From: an uncultured Odoribacter sp.
GTDB taxonomy: Bacteria; Bacteroidota; Bacteroidia; Bacteroidales; Marinifilaceae
Reading direction: 5' to 3'
NCBI GenBank assembly: GCA_910578985.1
Contig: CAJTSF010000003.1
Span: forward strand, 1-64,000
DNA: 64,000 nt
Of the stretch, positions 26,356-35,285 are shown one piece after another. Made by a program: the position numbers and the translations under genes. The notes beneath the pieces are model-generated. The model did no database searches, was not told the DNA's origin, and saw only the letters and a program-made list of their open reading frames with translations. How positions within the stretch are numbered: position 1 is the stretch's first letter; each line of letters opens with the position of its first letter.

Positions 26356-27411
26356 TTATATCCTGTTACTAGATAAAAATGTATTCTTGATTCTGATAGT
26401 TTTATAGTGTTGACCGTTGATAGAAATATTACAGGAAATATTTCCTTGTGCAACTCCTGCAGCATATTTATAACCAATATAACTTTTTAAACAAGTTTGC
26501 CTTATCTTGCCTGGTTGTAAAGGTTGTTGTGATGAATTTTGAAGATAGTCCAAAATTTCACACAATTCTTCATCGTCAGTAAAAAACTCTCCTTTAATTT
26601 CAATTTTCCCATTCAGAGGGGTTTTGCTAACGTTTTTCCATTTCATAATAACCATCGGTTTATATAGAATTTCACCGTTTGAGTTAATATCCTTATAATA
26701 ACCGGAGGTGTAATCGACTAATTTAAAAATTATTCTTTCTCCATATTCATCTATATCAAAGCTTTCTGTAATTTTTCCAAATTCATATACATTCTCCTTT
26801 ATTTTGTCTCCATTCTTATTATATATCACTTCTATTCCATGCTTTTTTCCATTTCTATAACTTTCCATTCTAATGAGTTTTCCACTGGGTGAATAAAAGT
26901 TCTGACTTTCTTTCTTCCCTTTTTTATAGAAAATAGATGATTCATGAATTCCATTTTTATATTGTGTATATGGTCCATCAAGTATTCCGTTTTTATAAAA
27001 AGCTGAATACTTTATTGTACTATCAGGATTGAATTGTTTTAATTCGCCGTTAAGTTTTCCCTTCTTATAGGAGGCGGAGTAACTGATTATGTTATTGGGA
27101 TGATATTTTTTTAATTCTCCTTCAAGTAATCCGTTTGCATAAGAAGCTTTTTCTACTAACTTGTTATTGCTTTGTATCTTATGACTTTGTGTCAATCCTT
27201 TTTCAACAACGATTTTCATAATACAGGATTTCCCGTTTATCAAAGTGTCTGCGACAATTGTTCCCGTTACTTTCCAACCGCTTCTGTTGTATTTCCAAAG
27301 ATGTGTTTTTGCATCCTTGGTTACTTCACTGCGTTGTATTTCCGTATCTACGGTATTACAACCATTAAATATCAATGTGAGGATTAATCCGATAAAGAAT
27401 ATATTTTTCAT
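26356..27411 (-). CDS. MORN-repeat (YwqK-like) lipoprotein
   Basis: The chosen start MKNIFFIGLILTLIFNGC gives a lipoprotein signal with Cys18; an in-frame ATG at 27432 would add seven residues before it. The 351-residue protein contains at least six MORN-like units of pattern YxNGxLxGxxxxYxxNG (about 85-215), such as YKKGKLNGELKQFNPD and YKNGILDGPYTQYKNG. A beta-sandwich-like C-terminal part follows. Such repeats are often labelled 'YwqK family antitoxin', but here the lipoprotein signal argues for an exported role. It is AT-rich, 28 bp after the Nmad2-like gene. Confidence 0.75.
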   Translation of the reverse strand: MKNIFFIGLILTLIFNGCNTVDTEIQRSEVTKDAKTHLWKYNRSGWKVTGTIVADTLINGKSCIMKIVVEKGLTQSHKIQSNNKLVEKASYANGLLEGELKKYHPNNIISYSASYKKGKLNGELKQFNPDSTIKYSAFYKNGILDGPYTQYKNGIHESSIFYKKGKKESQNFYSPSGKLIRMESYRNGKKHGIEVIYNKNGDKIKENVYEFGKITESFDIDEYGERIIFKLVDYTSGYYKDINSNGEILYKPMVIMKWKNVSKTPLNGKIEIKGEFFTDDEELCEILDYLQNSSQQPLQPGKIRQTCLKSYIGYKYAAGVAQGNISCNISINGQHYKTIRIKNTFLSSNRI

Positions 27412-27439
27412 TACTCTCATTTTTAAGTTCATTTTATTT

Positions 27440-28051
27440 TTACGCTACACTTGTTTTTTCGCATTTCCCGGAGTGTTTTTTGACATAATCGATGAATTTT
27501 TCGGGATTCTCGGCTACCGCTCCGGTGTTCGAGCGTCCTTCGGGGACTTTGGGGCGGATGGCTTCCGGGATTTCCAAAGGGGTGGAGGGGTTGAAGTAGT
27601 AGAATTCTTCACAGACGAGCACGTAGGTGCTTTTTAAGTCTTTGGCTTTTTTGACATGGTCTTTGTCCTGGCTGCATTTGTGTTGTCGGAAGGTGTCGGG
27701 CTGTTGCGGGTCAGGGTTCCGACCGGGGACGGGTTCGTAGATGTTGTCGCCGTGGTAAGCGTCAGCATCCCGATTTTCCAAAATAGGGCGTTTCATAGGG
27801 TATTGTTCCCAATATTCCGGAAAGGTCAGTTTGCGGGTTACCCGTGCGAGGTAAACCAGGCGTTCGTCGCCCGTGTCCGTGGGACATTCTTTCAGTCCCT
27901 TGGCAGTCCAGCCCGCAATCCAGTCGCCGGGTTGCGCCGCGCGCCTCAAGCCGGATTTGCATGCTGCCAGCGTCAGCACTCCGAAATAGGGGTTGGGCGC
28001 AAAGCCGGTGGCGCGCATCATTTTGTAGCTGTAAAGTTTGGTTTTAAGCAT
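27440..28051 (-). CDS. Nmad2-like protein, copy 2
   Basis: The 203-residue protein has the full layout of the Nmad2 family: KLYSYKMMRATGFAPNPYFG at the start, TLAACKSGLRRAAQPGDWI, ERLVYLARVTRKLTFPEYW, GDNIYEP in the middle and VLVCEEFYYF near residue 160. It is more complete than copy 1 (13895-14434), with which it shares the start and the FYYF part. Family members are found in phages and near nucleotide-modification genes, but the activity is not known. No signal peptide. It sits inside an operon of exported proteins, 17 bp after the frameshifted lipoprotein gene. Confidence 0.7.
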   Translation of the reverse strand: MLKTKLYSYKMMRATGFAPNPYFGVLTLAACKSGLRRAAQPGDWIAGWTAKGLKECPTDTGDERLVYLARVTRKLTFPEYWEQYPMKRPILENRDADAYHGDNIYEPVPGRNPDPQQPDTFRQHKCSQDKDHVKKAKDLKSTYVLVCEEFYYFNPSTPLEIPEAIRPKVPEGRSNTGAVAENPEKFIDYVKKHSGKCEKTSVA

Positions 28052-28068
28052 GTTTATATCACTTCAAT

Positions 28069-29729
28069 TTAGTATTCGTATGCACCGACATCAATGGAGT
28101 TGCCGGCAATGCGTTCGTTGCCTGCAAGGTCGATTTTGATTTTATCCGAGGGGAAAAGCAGACTTATTCCGGCATCGATGCAGGATGAGCCGGCTTGAAT
28201 TGACCAGTCGGCGATCTGCCAATCGGAAGCCTCCGGTCCTCTGGTGGTGGAAGGACGCTTGAGTTTGACCCGACTATTGTCGGCATTGTCTACGACGATG
28301 CAGGAATATTGTGTAACATCTTCACTTATTGGTGCATTATTCCAATACAAACAATTATACAAGTTTATATTTTTGACCCCTTCATTATAGCATTTAAAAA
28401 TCTCTTCATTACTTACAAGGGTGCAATTGTAAAGATTTATTGCTGTATTACTATTTTTTGCGATTATAAAAGGATTGGAGGGATTTGGAGTGTTCCAATT
28501 GAGAGGAGCTGCATTGTTGGCAATTACACAATTATACATGGACATTGCACCATAAACTTGAATATAAAAATGTTTATTCCCTTGCAACAAACAATTTGTC
28601 ATGCTCAAGTTGCCACCAATTGAAAAATAAATACTTCTTCCCCGAGAAGCCCTACATTCTTCAATAATACAATTATTTAATTTATTTTCGCCTTGTGTGG
28701 ACATTGTTACGTAAGCATCTGAACCACATTCTTTTATATGACAATTTTCCAATATTACATTACCCTTTAGAGTAATGGTCTCTTCTTTACTCCCTATTTC
28801 AAAACCGTCTACAATTGTTTCAGAAGAACATTCTCCCCAAATAGCAATAATTTTTGTTCTTTCCGTCCTTGTTTCCGTGGTGGTTTCAGTCCCTTTGAAG
28901 CCCCCATATATGGGTACACCGCTTTTAAGCGTGATTTTCTCATCATAATTCCCGACCGATACTTATCGGTAGCCTGCTCCAAAGCCGCTTTTATCGTCTT
29001 TTTGGCTTTGCTCCAGCTCGAACCGTCGTTGGCATCATTGCCCGCTACGGACACATATATCACATTTGTCGGTGCCGTTACCGTTGTGGCATCGCCTGTC
29101 GTGAACTTTACCACTTCGCTGTAAGCCGTGCCGCGCCCGTTAATAGCGTATGCCGCCACATAATAGTCTGTCTTTTCTGCCAAATTGTTCAAAGTGGCGG
29201 AGAAAATATCCTCCGTTGTCTTCACAATCTGTTTCCTTGCCGTGGCAAGGGTCACATCCGGCGTTTCCGAATAGAGGAAGCCTCGTTCCGTTATCGACGA
29301 GCTACCCTGGTCAATAACCTCACACTCCACGCGGGCAGACTTAAAGGATACCTCCCCGACCTTCAACGCCCCGAGTTCCGCCAGGCGGTTGTTGGGGTCG
29401 AAGCGGGTCAGCAGGATGTCCACCGACATAGAGGCGTCGGCAACGCCTACGATGATGCTTTTCTTGTTCGTGTAGTAGTTGTAACAACTGACCTCCACCG
29501 AATAGGTGTCCGGCAGGAGTTCTTCGAAATGGAAACTCCCGTCCGTTCCCGTTGTCGCCGTCATGCCCGTGGGCATCAGCATCACGGAACAGCCCGGCAG
29601 GGGCTGGTTGCTCTCACTGTCGCGGACGGTGCCGTGAATCGCTCCCGTGGTCGCCACGTCTTTCTTCACGCACCCGGCGAAAGCCCATGCCAGCACGCAA
29701 AGTAATAAACCTGCAAATAAATGTCTCAT
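28069..29729 (-). pseudogene. Surface lipoprotein with carboxypeptidase-regulatory-like and right-handed beta-helix domains, frameshifted
   Basis: The start MRHLFAGLLLCVLAWAFAGC gives a lipobox with Cys20. A carboxypeptidase-regulatory-like beta-sandwich (about 30-110), a fibronectin-like unit (to about 215) and the typical parallel beta-helix entry IYVSVAGNDANDGSSWSKA follow. At the CCC of 28951-28953 (GGG on the coding strand) the frame is lost. Adding one G there restores KSGVPIYGGFKGTE.. and joins to the beta-helix ending in IDVGAYEY at 28069. So the intact protein would have about 550 residues. The change may be a real mutation, a phase-variable run or a sequencing error. Confidence 0.85.
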
Positions 29730-29739
29730 AATACAATGT

Positions 29740-30558
29740 TTAAAATGTGATATTGAATGACAATCCTTGTCCCGTGGAACTGATGTAGGGACTGACATGT
29801 ACTTTCTTATACCGTTTCGCCCCTTTCCCCGCAATGGCGTCGATGAGGTTGTAGACGTACACGGCTCCCGCCGCGCCGATGAAGACGTTGCGGACGTTAC
29901 GGTAGTTCGCCCCCTTGTCCAAATAGGATTCCCGCACGGAATTGTTGCGTGCCGTCTTCGCCTTGTCGTAGTAGCTGTTGCTCAGATTGCTGCACGCGCA
30001 GATTCCCGCAATCGTCGCCACCTGCAAGGAAAGGATGGTGATGCCCTTCCCCATGCTCCGCTTGTACATCTGCCCCCACCCCGGCACAATCAGGCTGCGC
30101 CACAGGGCGGAACCCTTGTAGTCAGTGGTGAACTCGACTTTGTCGAACCGCACCCGCTCCGGATTGTACGCCACCTCGAAAAGCAGCCAGCAGGTGTTCC
30201 CCTCGTAATATTCGTCCGCCACGTCAAAGCAGGTTTTGAATCCTTCCGTCTCGAAGCGGTAGAGCGACTGCTGGCGCGTGGTTTCATTATAAGAACCGTT
30301 TTGGCTTTCGGAAAGGGTCTGCAGGATGTCCTGCCCCTTGATCATCACGCCCTGGCTGCGGGAGAGTTCCCCGACCAATTCCAGGAGGGCATTCTGACGG
30401 GCTTCCGTACGCGTACTCCCCTCTCCCTGCGTCACCTTGAAATAGTAGGACGCGTTGCTCTGTTCCGGCATGTCGCCCCGCATCCACGGCGGGCGCTGTG
30501 CGGATGCTCGGCTACCTAATGCAACCAGGCATACCAGCATGAGTAACAACTTATTCAT
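29740..30558 (-). CDS. Exported protein, LPP20-like domain plus DUF5683-like domain
   Basis: The start at 30558 (MNKLLLMLVCLVALGSRASAQ) gives a good signal peptide and overlaps the end of the preceding gene by 8 bp. Residues about 35-140 resemble the LPP20/FlgO-type lipoprotein domain (ASYYFKVTQGEGSTRTEARQNALLELVGELS). From about 150 on, ALWRSLIVPGWGQMYKRSMGKGITIL and two hydrophobic stretches resemble DUF5683, a small membrane domain of Bacteroidota. Longer in-frame starts upstream give no sensible leader. Function unknown, probably envelope. Confidence 0.65.
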   Translation of the reverse strand: MNKLLLMLVCLVALGSRASAQRPPWMRGDMPEQSNASYYFKVTQGEGSTRTEARQNALLELVGELSRSQGVMIKGQDILQTLSESQNGSYNETTRQQSLYRFETEGFKTCFDVADEYYEGNTCWLLFEVAYNPERVRFDKVEFTTDYKGSALWRSLIVPGWGQMYKRSMGKGITILSLQVATIAGICACSNLSNSYYDKAKTARNNSVRESYLDKGANYRNVRNVFIGAAGAVYVYNLIDAIAGKGAKRYKKVHVSPYISSTGQGLSFNITF

Positions 30559-31246
30559 CCTTTCCCGTTTTTGCGTCTTTTCCTTCCTTTTCATCGGCGG
30601 GTGCCTCGATGGAGTCCTGCTCGAACCCCTTGCGGACAAAGTCGGAAATCTTCGTGGCATACTTCTGTGCCACCTCCGTCTCCTTGGCAGCGCGCTCCAG
30701 CGCCCGCATACGGGCGGCGGATGCCTTCTCTTCGTTCACAAGAAAGAACACCTTGTACTGCTTCGAACCGCCCCGTTCCTTGTAAATCGCATAGCTTTCC
30801 GTCAAGACGCCCTTCACCTCTTGCTGCACCAGGCGTTCGTAGGCTGCGTACATCTTGTCGAACTCCCCTTCCTCATCGCTTTGGTCCACGTTGAGGTCGG
30901 ACACCACGCGCCCCTTGAGCGTCGAACCTGCCAGATTGGCGTAGGTGATGAGGGCATTGTTATAAGCCACCTGTTTGCAGACGTTGAGCGACCTGCACTG
31001 CGAAACCTCGCCCACGAGTTCCACGTTCTGGGGATCCTTCATCTTCTCGTAGTGCTCCAGCAATGCCACTTCCAGCGTCTTGGAACTGCCTGCCAATTTC
31101 CAGCCGGTCTTTTTGTACTCCTTGATTTTCGCCTTGTACATCTTGGACGTCTCCCGTTCCAACAGGCGGTTTTGGGCGCATACGTTCATCATACAGCCGC
31201 CCAACAGCCATAACACACTCATGAAAACAACTTTTTTCATCGTCAT
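30551..31246 (-). CDS. Exported LPP20-like protein
   Basis: The 231-residue protein has a signal peptide (MTMKKVVFMSVLWLLGGC..CAQ) that may be cut by signal peptidase I after CAQ, or be lipidated at an earlier Cys. The segment VCKQVAYNNALITYANLAGSTLKGRVVSD (about 90-118) is of LPP20/FlgO type and resembles a part of the next gene product. The C-terminus is rich in Lys, Glu and Asp. It is the first gene of the operon and its ATG lies 14 bp after the end of repeat element R2. Function unknown. Confidence 0.65.
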   Translation of the reverse strand: MTMKKVVFMSVLWLLGGCMMNVCAQNRLLERETSKMYKAKIKEYKKTGWKLAGSSKTLEVALLEHYEKMKDPQNVELVGEVSQCRSLNVCKQVAYNNALITYANLAGSTLKGRVVSDLNVDQSDEEGEFDKMYAAYERLVQQEVKGVLTESYAIYKERGGSKQYKVFFLVNEEKASAARMRALERAAKETEVAQKYATKISDFVRKGFEQDSIEAPADEKEGKDAKTGKDE

Positions 31247-31260
31247 TTGAATAAAATTGC

Positions 31261-31582
31261 TACCCCAATTCCCGAAAAGGTAAGTTTATAAAATGCGAAA
31301 AGCGTGGGAACTTCTTCCGTTTTATCAAGACTGAGGATCTGGACTTCCTAAACTGAGATAAAACGATACCCCACGCATGACCGGATATATTGCCGAACGG
31401 CATATATGGCAAGCATGAGCGTTTGTATCGCCTTTCCCTCAGTTTTGAAATTGTCCAGATTTCAGTCCTGGGACAAAGCAGAAACGCTTTTATCAATATG
31501 TTCATCCTCACGGGCATGCCCGCAAGGACGAGGCAAATGTAGATAAAATCTTTTTCTTTTACAAATCGCTCATGCCGGGGTA
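31261..31582 (-). ncRNA. Repeat element R2: promoter-bearing structured leader or small RNA
   Basis: Second copy of the element at 14451-14770, with the same promoter, the same three hairpins and the same GC stem plus T-tract, bounded by TACCCC and GGGGTA. The loop-loop blocks are 31462-31469 with 31327-31334, 31453-31460 with 31337-31344, and 31439-31445 with 31350-31356. The middle block is the same as in R1, but the outer blocks differ on both sides together. One position (31468 with 31328) pairs as G-U only if the minus strand is the RNA. It ends 14 bp before the start codon at 31246. Confidence 0.75.
31534..31565 (-). promoter_or_regulatory. Promoter inside R2
   Basis: Minus-strand TTTG (31562-31565) and TACATTTG (31534-31541) with a 20-bp spacer, as in R1. 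It should drive the six-gene operon down to 25834. Confidence 0.8.
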
Positions 31583-31616
31583 TATTTTGTGGGGTTCCTC
31601 CTTCGGGGAACGCCGG

Positions 31617-31776
31617 GGTAAGCCCGGGGTAACTCGGGGGAAAGTCTGTGGCAACGCGATACCAACGCGAAGCTAACGCGATGGGTTCGCGATGGGAGCA
31701 TCGCATACCCATGGCATTGCCTTGGGGCAGGTTACGCCATGACAGGGACTTTCCTAGGGGTTACCTAGGGCTTACC
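31617..31776. repeat. Long imperfect inverted repeat (160 bp)
   Basis: The arms 31617-31646 and 31747-31776 are 30 nt each and pair with few mismatches (GGTAAGCCC with GGGCTTACC, GGTAAC with GTTACC, GGAAAGTC with GACTTTCC). Inside lie nested smaller palindromes, for example ATGGGT/ACCCAT around CGATG/CATCG. The sequence differs from repeat P. It lies upstream of R2, with no gene between 31247 and 31969. Confidence 0.75.
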
Positions 31777-31898
31777 ACCCGGGTGTGCAAAATAAGGCGT
31801 TGCCAAATACTGATTTCTCACCTAATCCAAAAAGTTAGTATGTATTTTTGGATTACATGAAAAAGCATAAGGTGTGATTTTGCCAAATTACTGAAAAT

Positions 31899-31930
31899 TT
31901 TCGCGCCAAATTACCTAATTTGGCGCGAAA
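31899..31930 (-). terminator. Palindromic terminator after cutC
   Basis: A perfect 15-bp palindrome arm pair (31899-31913 with 31916-31930) with a 2-bp centre. On the minus strand it is followed by AAAATTTT, 39 bp beyond the cutC stop. It could also be a DNA site for a dimeric protein because of its symmetry. Confidence 0.6.
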
Positions 31931-31969
31931 CAGCTGTGGGATTGTTCTTGAATAGGGGGCAGTTGATGG

Positions 31970-32719
31970 TTACTGTAACAGGCGTCCGATGACCTCTTTA
32001 ACCTTGCGGGGGTCGGTGGCGTCGCGGCCGTATTCGGCGACTTGCACGGTGCCGCCCATGGAGACGCGGGGGTTGCGGTGGCGCATGGCGCTTTCCAGGG
32101 GGGTGCGGGCGGAGAGGTGGAACTCGCGGGCGCCGGTGGCGGTGGCGATGGCGGCGATGTTGGAGGCGTTGATGCCGCAGCCGGGCATGATGAGGGTGTG
32201 GCGGGCGTGTTCGGTCAGTTGGCGCAGGAGGGGGATGCCGGCTTCGGCGGTGGCTTCCTGCCCGGAGGTGAGGATGCGGTGGCAGCCGAGGTCTTCGATG
32301 GCTTGCAGGGCGGCGAAGGGGTTGCGGCACATGTCGAAGGCGCGGTGGAAGGTGACGGACATGCCTTGCGCCGCCTCCATCAGCAGGCGCATGGTTTCCC
32401 GGTCCACGTCCCCGTCGGCGGTCAGGCAGCCGAAGACGACGCCGTCCGCCCCGAGGCGGCGCGCCAGTTCGATGTCGCGCAGCATCGTTTCGCGCTCGAG
32501 GTCGTTGTAGAGGAAGTCCCCGCCGCGGGGGCGGATGATGACGTGCAGCCCGCGCGGGGCGAGGTCGCGCGCCATGGCGATGGTGCCGTAGGAGGGGGTT
32601 GTCCCCCCCTCCAGCATGCCGGCGCACAGTTCCACACGGTCGGCGCCCGCCTCGAAGGCGGCTTTCACGCTCTCCACGGAGTTGGCGCAAATCTCTATCT
32701 TGAATTCTTCCCGGTTCAT
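31970..32719 (-). CDS. cutC: CutC family protein
   Basis: The 249-residue protein starts MNREEFKIEICANSVESVKA and has the CutC TIM-barrel features: RVELCAGMLEGGTTPS, MRIRPRGGDF-type segment (here VIIRPRGGDFLY), VTFHRAFDMC and ILTSGQEATA. CutC was linked to copper handling, but the enzymatic role is not settled. The true start is 32719, where ATGA overlaps the stop of the fucosidase gene; a longer open frame upstream is only the shadow of that gene. Last gene of a four-gene operon. Confidence 0.93.
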   Translation of the reverse strand: MNREEFKIEICANSVESVKAAFEAGADRVELCAGMLEGGTTPSYGTIAMARDLAPRGLHVIIRPRGGDFLYNDLERETMLRDIELARRLGADGVVFGCLTADGDVDRETMRLLMEAAQGMSVTFHRAFDMCRNPFAALQAIEDLGCHRILTSGQEATAEAGIPLLRQLTEHARHTLIMPGCGINASNIAAIATATGAREFHLSARTPLESAMRHRNPRVSMGGTVQVAEYGRDATDPRKVKEVIGRLLQ

Positions 32720-34023
32720 CCTTCTTTCAGCGTCAGTTCCACAATGTAGTCGATGGCGTCGGGCGTCTCGGGAAGGGTCAGCGTGACACCCGCCTTTTCC
32801 TGCCGGAAGGCGACGGGCTTGCGACTGTCGAAGACGACGGCGCTCTTCACCCGGGCGGTGGTCAGCGGGAGGAACAGCCCGCGGTCGGGCAGGTCGAGGA
32901 TGTGCACGTACAGTTTGTTTCCTTTGCGGGTGGTCACGCCCCAGTCGCGGGGGGTGACGTCGCCGCCGCGGGTGCCGTAGACGGTTTCGCCGTGGGTGGC
33001 GAGCCATTCGCCCATGGCTTTCAGGCGTTCGACGCCGGTGGCGGGCAGTTCGCCGTTGGGCTGGGGACCGAGGTTCATCAGGAGGTTGGCGTTGCGTCCG
33101 GCGGCTTTCACGAGGTAGTGTATCAGGGTTTTCACGGACTTGTAGTTCTGGTCCACGATTTTATAGCCCCACATGCCGTTCATCGTCTCGCAGGTCTCCA
33201 GCGGCAGGCGGCTGATGTCCTGTCCGGACAGCCCCGCGGTGTTCTCGCCGGGGAGGTCGCGTTCGAAGATTTGGATGTCCTCGCCGGCGAAGGGCGCCTG
33301 GTGGTGGTTGTTGGCAACGAGGCATGCCGGTTGCAGGCGGTGGATGAGGGCGTATTGTTCGGGCAGCTGCCAGTCGAAGTCCGGGTCGGCATCGTGGTCC
33401 CACACGCCGTCGAACCAGATGGCGCCGATGTCGCCGTATTGCGTGAGCAGTTCGGTCAATTGGTTGTTCATGAAGGTGTAATACGTTTTCCATTCCCCGT
33501 GCGTCGTGCGCCCCGTGCCGCGTCCCGTGCGTCCGAGGGGGTAGTAGTCGTCGCGGTGCCAGTCGAGGTGGGAGTAGTAGAGGTGCAGGCGGATGCCGTG
33601 CTTCCGGCAGGCGTCTGCCAGTTCCTTCAGCACGTCGCGGCGGAAGGGGGTGGCGTCCACGATGTTATAGTCCGACTGGCGGGTCGCCCACATGGAGAAT
33701 CCCTCGTGGTGGCGCGTGGTGAAGCAGATGTATTTCGCCCCCGACGCCTTGACGGCTTTGACCCATTCCTCCGCGTTGAAGCGGGAGGGATAGAAGCCCG
33801 ACGCCAGTTTGGCGTATTCCTCGTGGTTCAGGTTCTCGCGGTTCATCACCCATTCGCCCTGCGCCAGCATGCTGTACAGCCCCCAATGGAGGAAGATGCC
33901 GAACTTGTTGTCCTGGAACTCTTCGCGGGCTTTCAGGTTCTCCGCCGTCGGCACATATTCCTGGGCGCGCAGCCCTGCGAGGGTTGCCAGCGATAATAAA
34001 ATAACGGTTGCGTACTTTTTCAT
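32716..34023 (-). CDS. Alpha-L-fucosidase (GH29), secreted
   Basis: The enzyme removes L-fucose from glycans such as mucin O-glycans. A signal peptide of about 20 residues ends at LRAQ. The (beta/alpha)8 catalytic domain shows KFGIFLHWGLYS, FTTRHHEGFSMW and the nucleophile motif IWFDGVWD with Asp205. The C-terminal 80 residues form a small beta-sandwich. The length (435) fits compact GH29 members. It follows the FAH-like gene by 8 bp and overlaps cutC by 4 bp. It suggests growth on host glycans in the gut. Confidence 0.95.
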   Translation of the reverse strand: MKKYATVILLSLATLAGLRAQEYVPTAENLKAREEFQDNKFGIFLHWGLYSMLAQGEWVMNRENLNHEEYAKLASGFYPSRFNAEEWVKAVKASGAKYICFTTRHHEGFSMWATRQSDYNIVDATPFRRDVLKELADACRKHGIRLHLYYSHLDWHRDDYYPLGRTGRGTGRTTHGEWKTYYTFMNNQLTELLTQYGDIGAIWFDGVWDHDADPDFDWQLPEQYALIHRLQPACLVANNHHQAPFAGEDIQIFERDLPGENTAGLSGQDISRLPLETCETMNGMWGYKIVDQNYKSVKTLIHYLVKAAGRNANLLMNLGPQPNGELPATGVERLKAMGEWLATHGETVYGTRGGDVTPRDWGVTTRKGNKLYVHILDLPDRGLFLPLTTARVKSAVVFDSRKPVAFRQEKAGVTLTLPETPDAIDYIVELTLKEG

Positions 34024-34031
34024 GATATGGT

Positions 34032-34601
34032 TTATTTGATTTTAAAATCCATGATGGTGCGGCGGTTGAAGGTGACCTGCAGCCGGTCGCCCGCCTGTAG
34101 CCCGCGGTGGCGGAAGCGGTTGCCGGTGTAAAGGAAGTCGCCGATTTTGAGTGTGTGGAATTCCGATGCCAGGGCGATGAGTTGTTCCGGGGTGGCGGGG
34201 TGGCGGGCGATGCTTCCCTCGAAGACCTTTTCCCCGTTCACCGTCAGCGCGTATTCCCCCTCGCCGCACTCTTCCCGCGGCAGCAGGGCGCTGATGGCGG
34301 CGCTCCCGCCGAACGAGGAGGCTATCCCCTCGGGCAGTCCCTGTTCCCGCAGGGTGCGTTCCAGGTCGTCGGCATAGAAGCGGATGCCCATGCCCGCCTC
34401 TTCGTAATAGCGTCCCGCAAACCGCTCGCTCACGCACTTTCCCAGTTTGCAGATGCGCACCACCGGCTGCGGCACGCAGCTCCACTCCTTGCCGAAGGCG
34501 GGGAGGTAGAAGTCGTCGTTGTTGCGCAGCAGCGCGTCGTCGCCCACGGGCACGATGCCTATCGCCCCGGTGGCGTTGTATTCCGTGCAGAGTATTTTCA
34601 T
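34032..34601 (-). CDS. FAH (fumarylacetoacetate hydrolase)-like protein
   Basis: The 189-residue protein has the segments VPQPVVRICKLGKCVSERFAGRYYEE and YALTVNGEKVFEGS, and ends with FLYTGNRFRHRGLQAGDRLQVTFN, which corresponds to the end of the FAH fold (normally TGTP..V..GD.V). It is shorter than typical FAH enzymes, and the usual metal-binding acidic motifs are not obvious, so catalysis is uncertain. It overlaps the nitroreductase gene by 4 bp and lies 8 bp before the fucosidase gene. Confidence 0.65.
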   Translation of the reverse strand: MKILCTEYNATGAIGIVPVGDDALLRNNDDFYLPAFGKEWSCVPQPVVRICKLGKCVSERFAGRYYEEAGMGIRFYADDLERTLREQGLPEGIASSFGGSAAISALLPREECGEGEYALTVNGEKVFEGSIARHPATPEQLIALASEFHTLKIGDFLYTGNRFRHRGLQAGDRLQVTFNRRTIMDFKIK

Positions 34602-35167
34602 TTCACGAGCAGTTCTTCCGTCGGACGCTTGGGCACGTGGTGCACCCCTTCCGCGTCGCGCCAGTATTTGAAATCGCCGTCCGCCGGCATCTCTTCCAGC
34701 ACCACCCGCTCCACGGGGGTGCCGAGGGCGATGACATGCAGGATTTTCAAGTGCTCCGGCAGGGCAAGCGCTTCCCGCAGTGCCTCATTCTTGAACGACT
34801 TGATGATGCACCCGCCCCTTCCGCGCTCGACGGCGCCCAGCAGGATGGTCTGCGCCTGGATGCCGTCGTCGCACAGGCAGTTCTCCACGATGCGGGTGTC
34901 CAGCACCTGCACCAGGTAGGCGGCGGGGCGTTCTCCCTCCTCGGGACCGTCCCAGTCCGTCAGGTAGCCCGCCCATCCCAGGTGCGGGAACACGCGGGCG
35001 CACTGCTCTTCGCTGCACACCGCCGCATATTTCAACGCCTGTGCATTCCGCCCCGACGCGCACAGGCGCGTCAGCCCCACCAGCTCCTTCAACTCTTCCT
35101 CCGTTATCCGCTCGCTTTGCCGGAAGCGCCGGTAGCTGCGGTTTTTCGTCAATAAATCTTTTAGCAT
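34598..35167 (-). CDS. Nitroreductase family protein
   Basis: A 189-residue FMN-dependent oxidoreductase of the nitroreductase family. RSYRRFRQSERITEEELKELV at the start is the FMN phosphate-binding region; NAQALKYA and the segment GIQAQTILLGAVERGRGGC fit the family core. The true start is ATG 35167; codons further upstream in the same frame give no plausible protein. The substrate is unknown. It heads a four-gene operon (nitroreductase, FAH-like, fucosidase, cutC) joined by 4-bp overlaps. Confidence 0.88.
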   Translation of the reverse strand: MLKDLLTKNRSYRRFRQSERITEEELKELVGLTRLCASGRNAQALKYAAVCSEEQCARVFPHLGWAGYLTDWDGPEEGERPAAYLVQVLDTRIVENCLCDDGIQAQTILLGAVERGRGGCIIKSFKNEALREALALPEHLKILHVIALGTPVERVVLEEMPADGDFKYWRDAEGVHHVPKRPTEELLVK

Positions 35168-35205
35168 GTCATCTTTTGTTTTTGTGCCTTTCCGGCACGA
35201 TTGGA

Positions 35206-35213
35206 CAAATGTA
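35206..35213 (-). promoter_or_regulatory. Promoter -7 box of the nitroreductase-fucosidase operon
   Basis: Minus-strand TACATTTG matches TAnnTTTG and lies 38 bp before ATG 35167. The -33 region is not clear. Confidence 0.5.
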
Positions 35214-35285
35214 AAAAGATTTCTTCTGAAAACCGCATACCTCCCTCGTTTATTCTCCGATGCGAAAGTGTAATGTATCGGAGTT

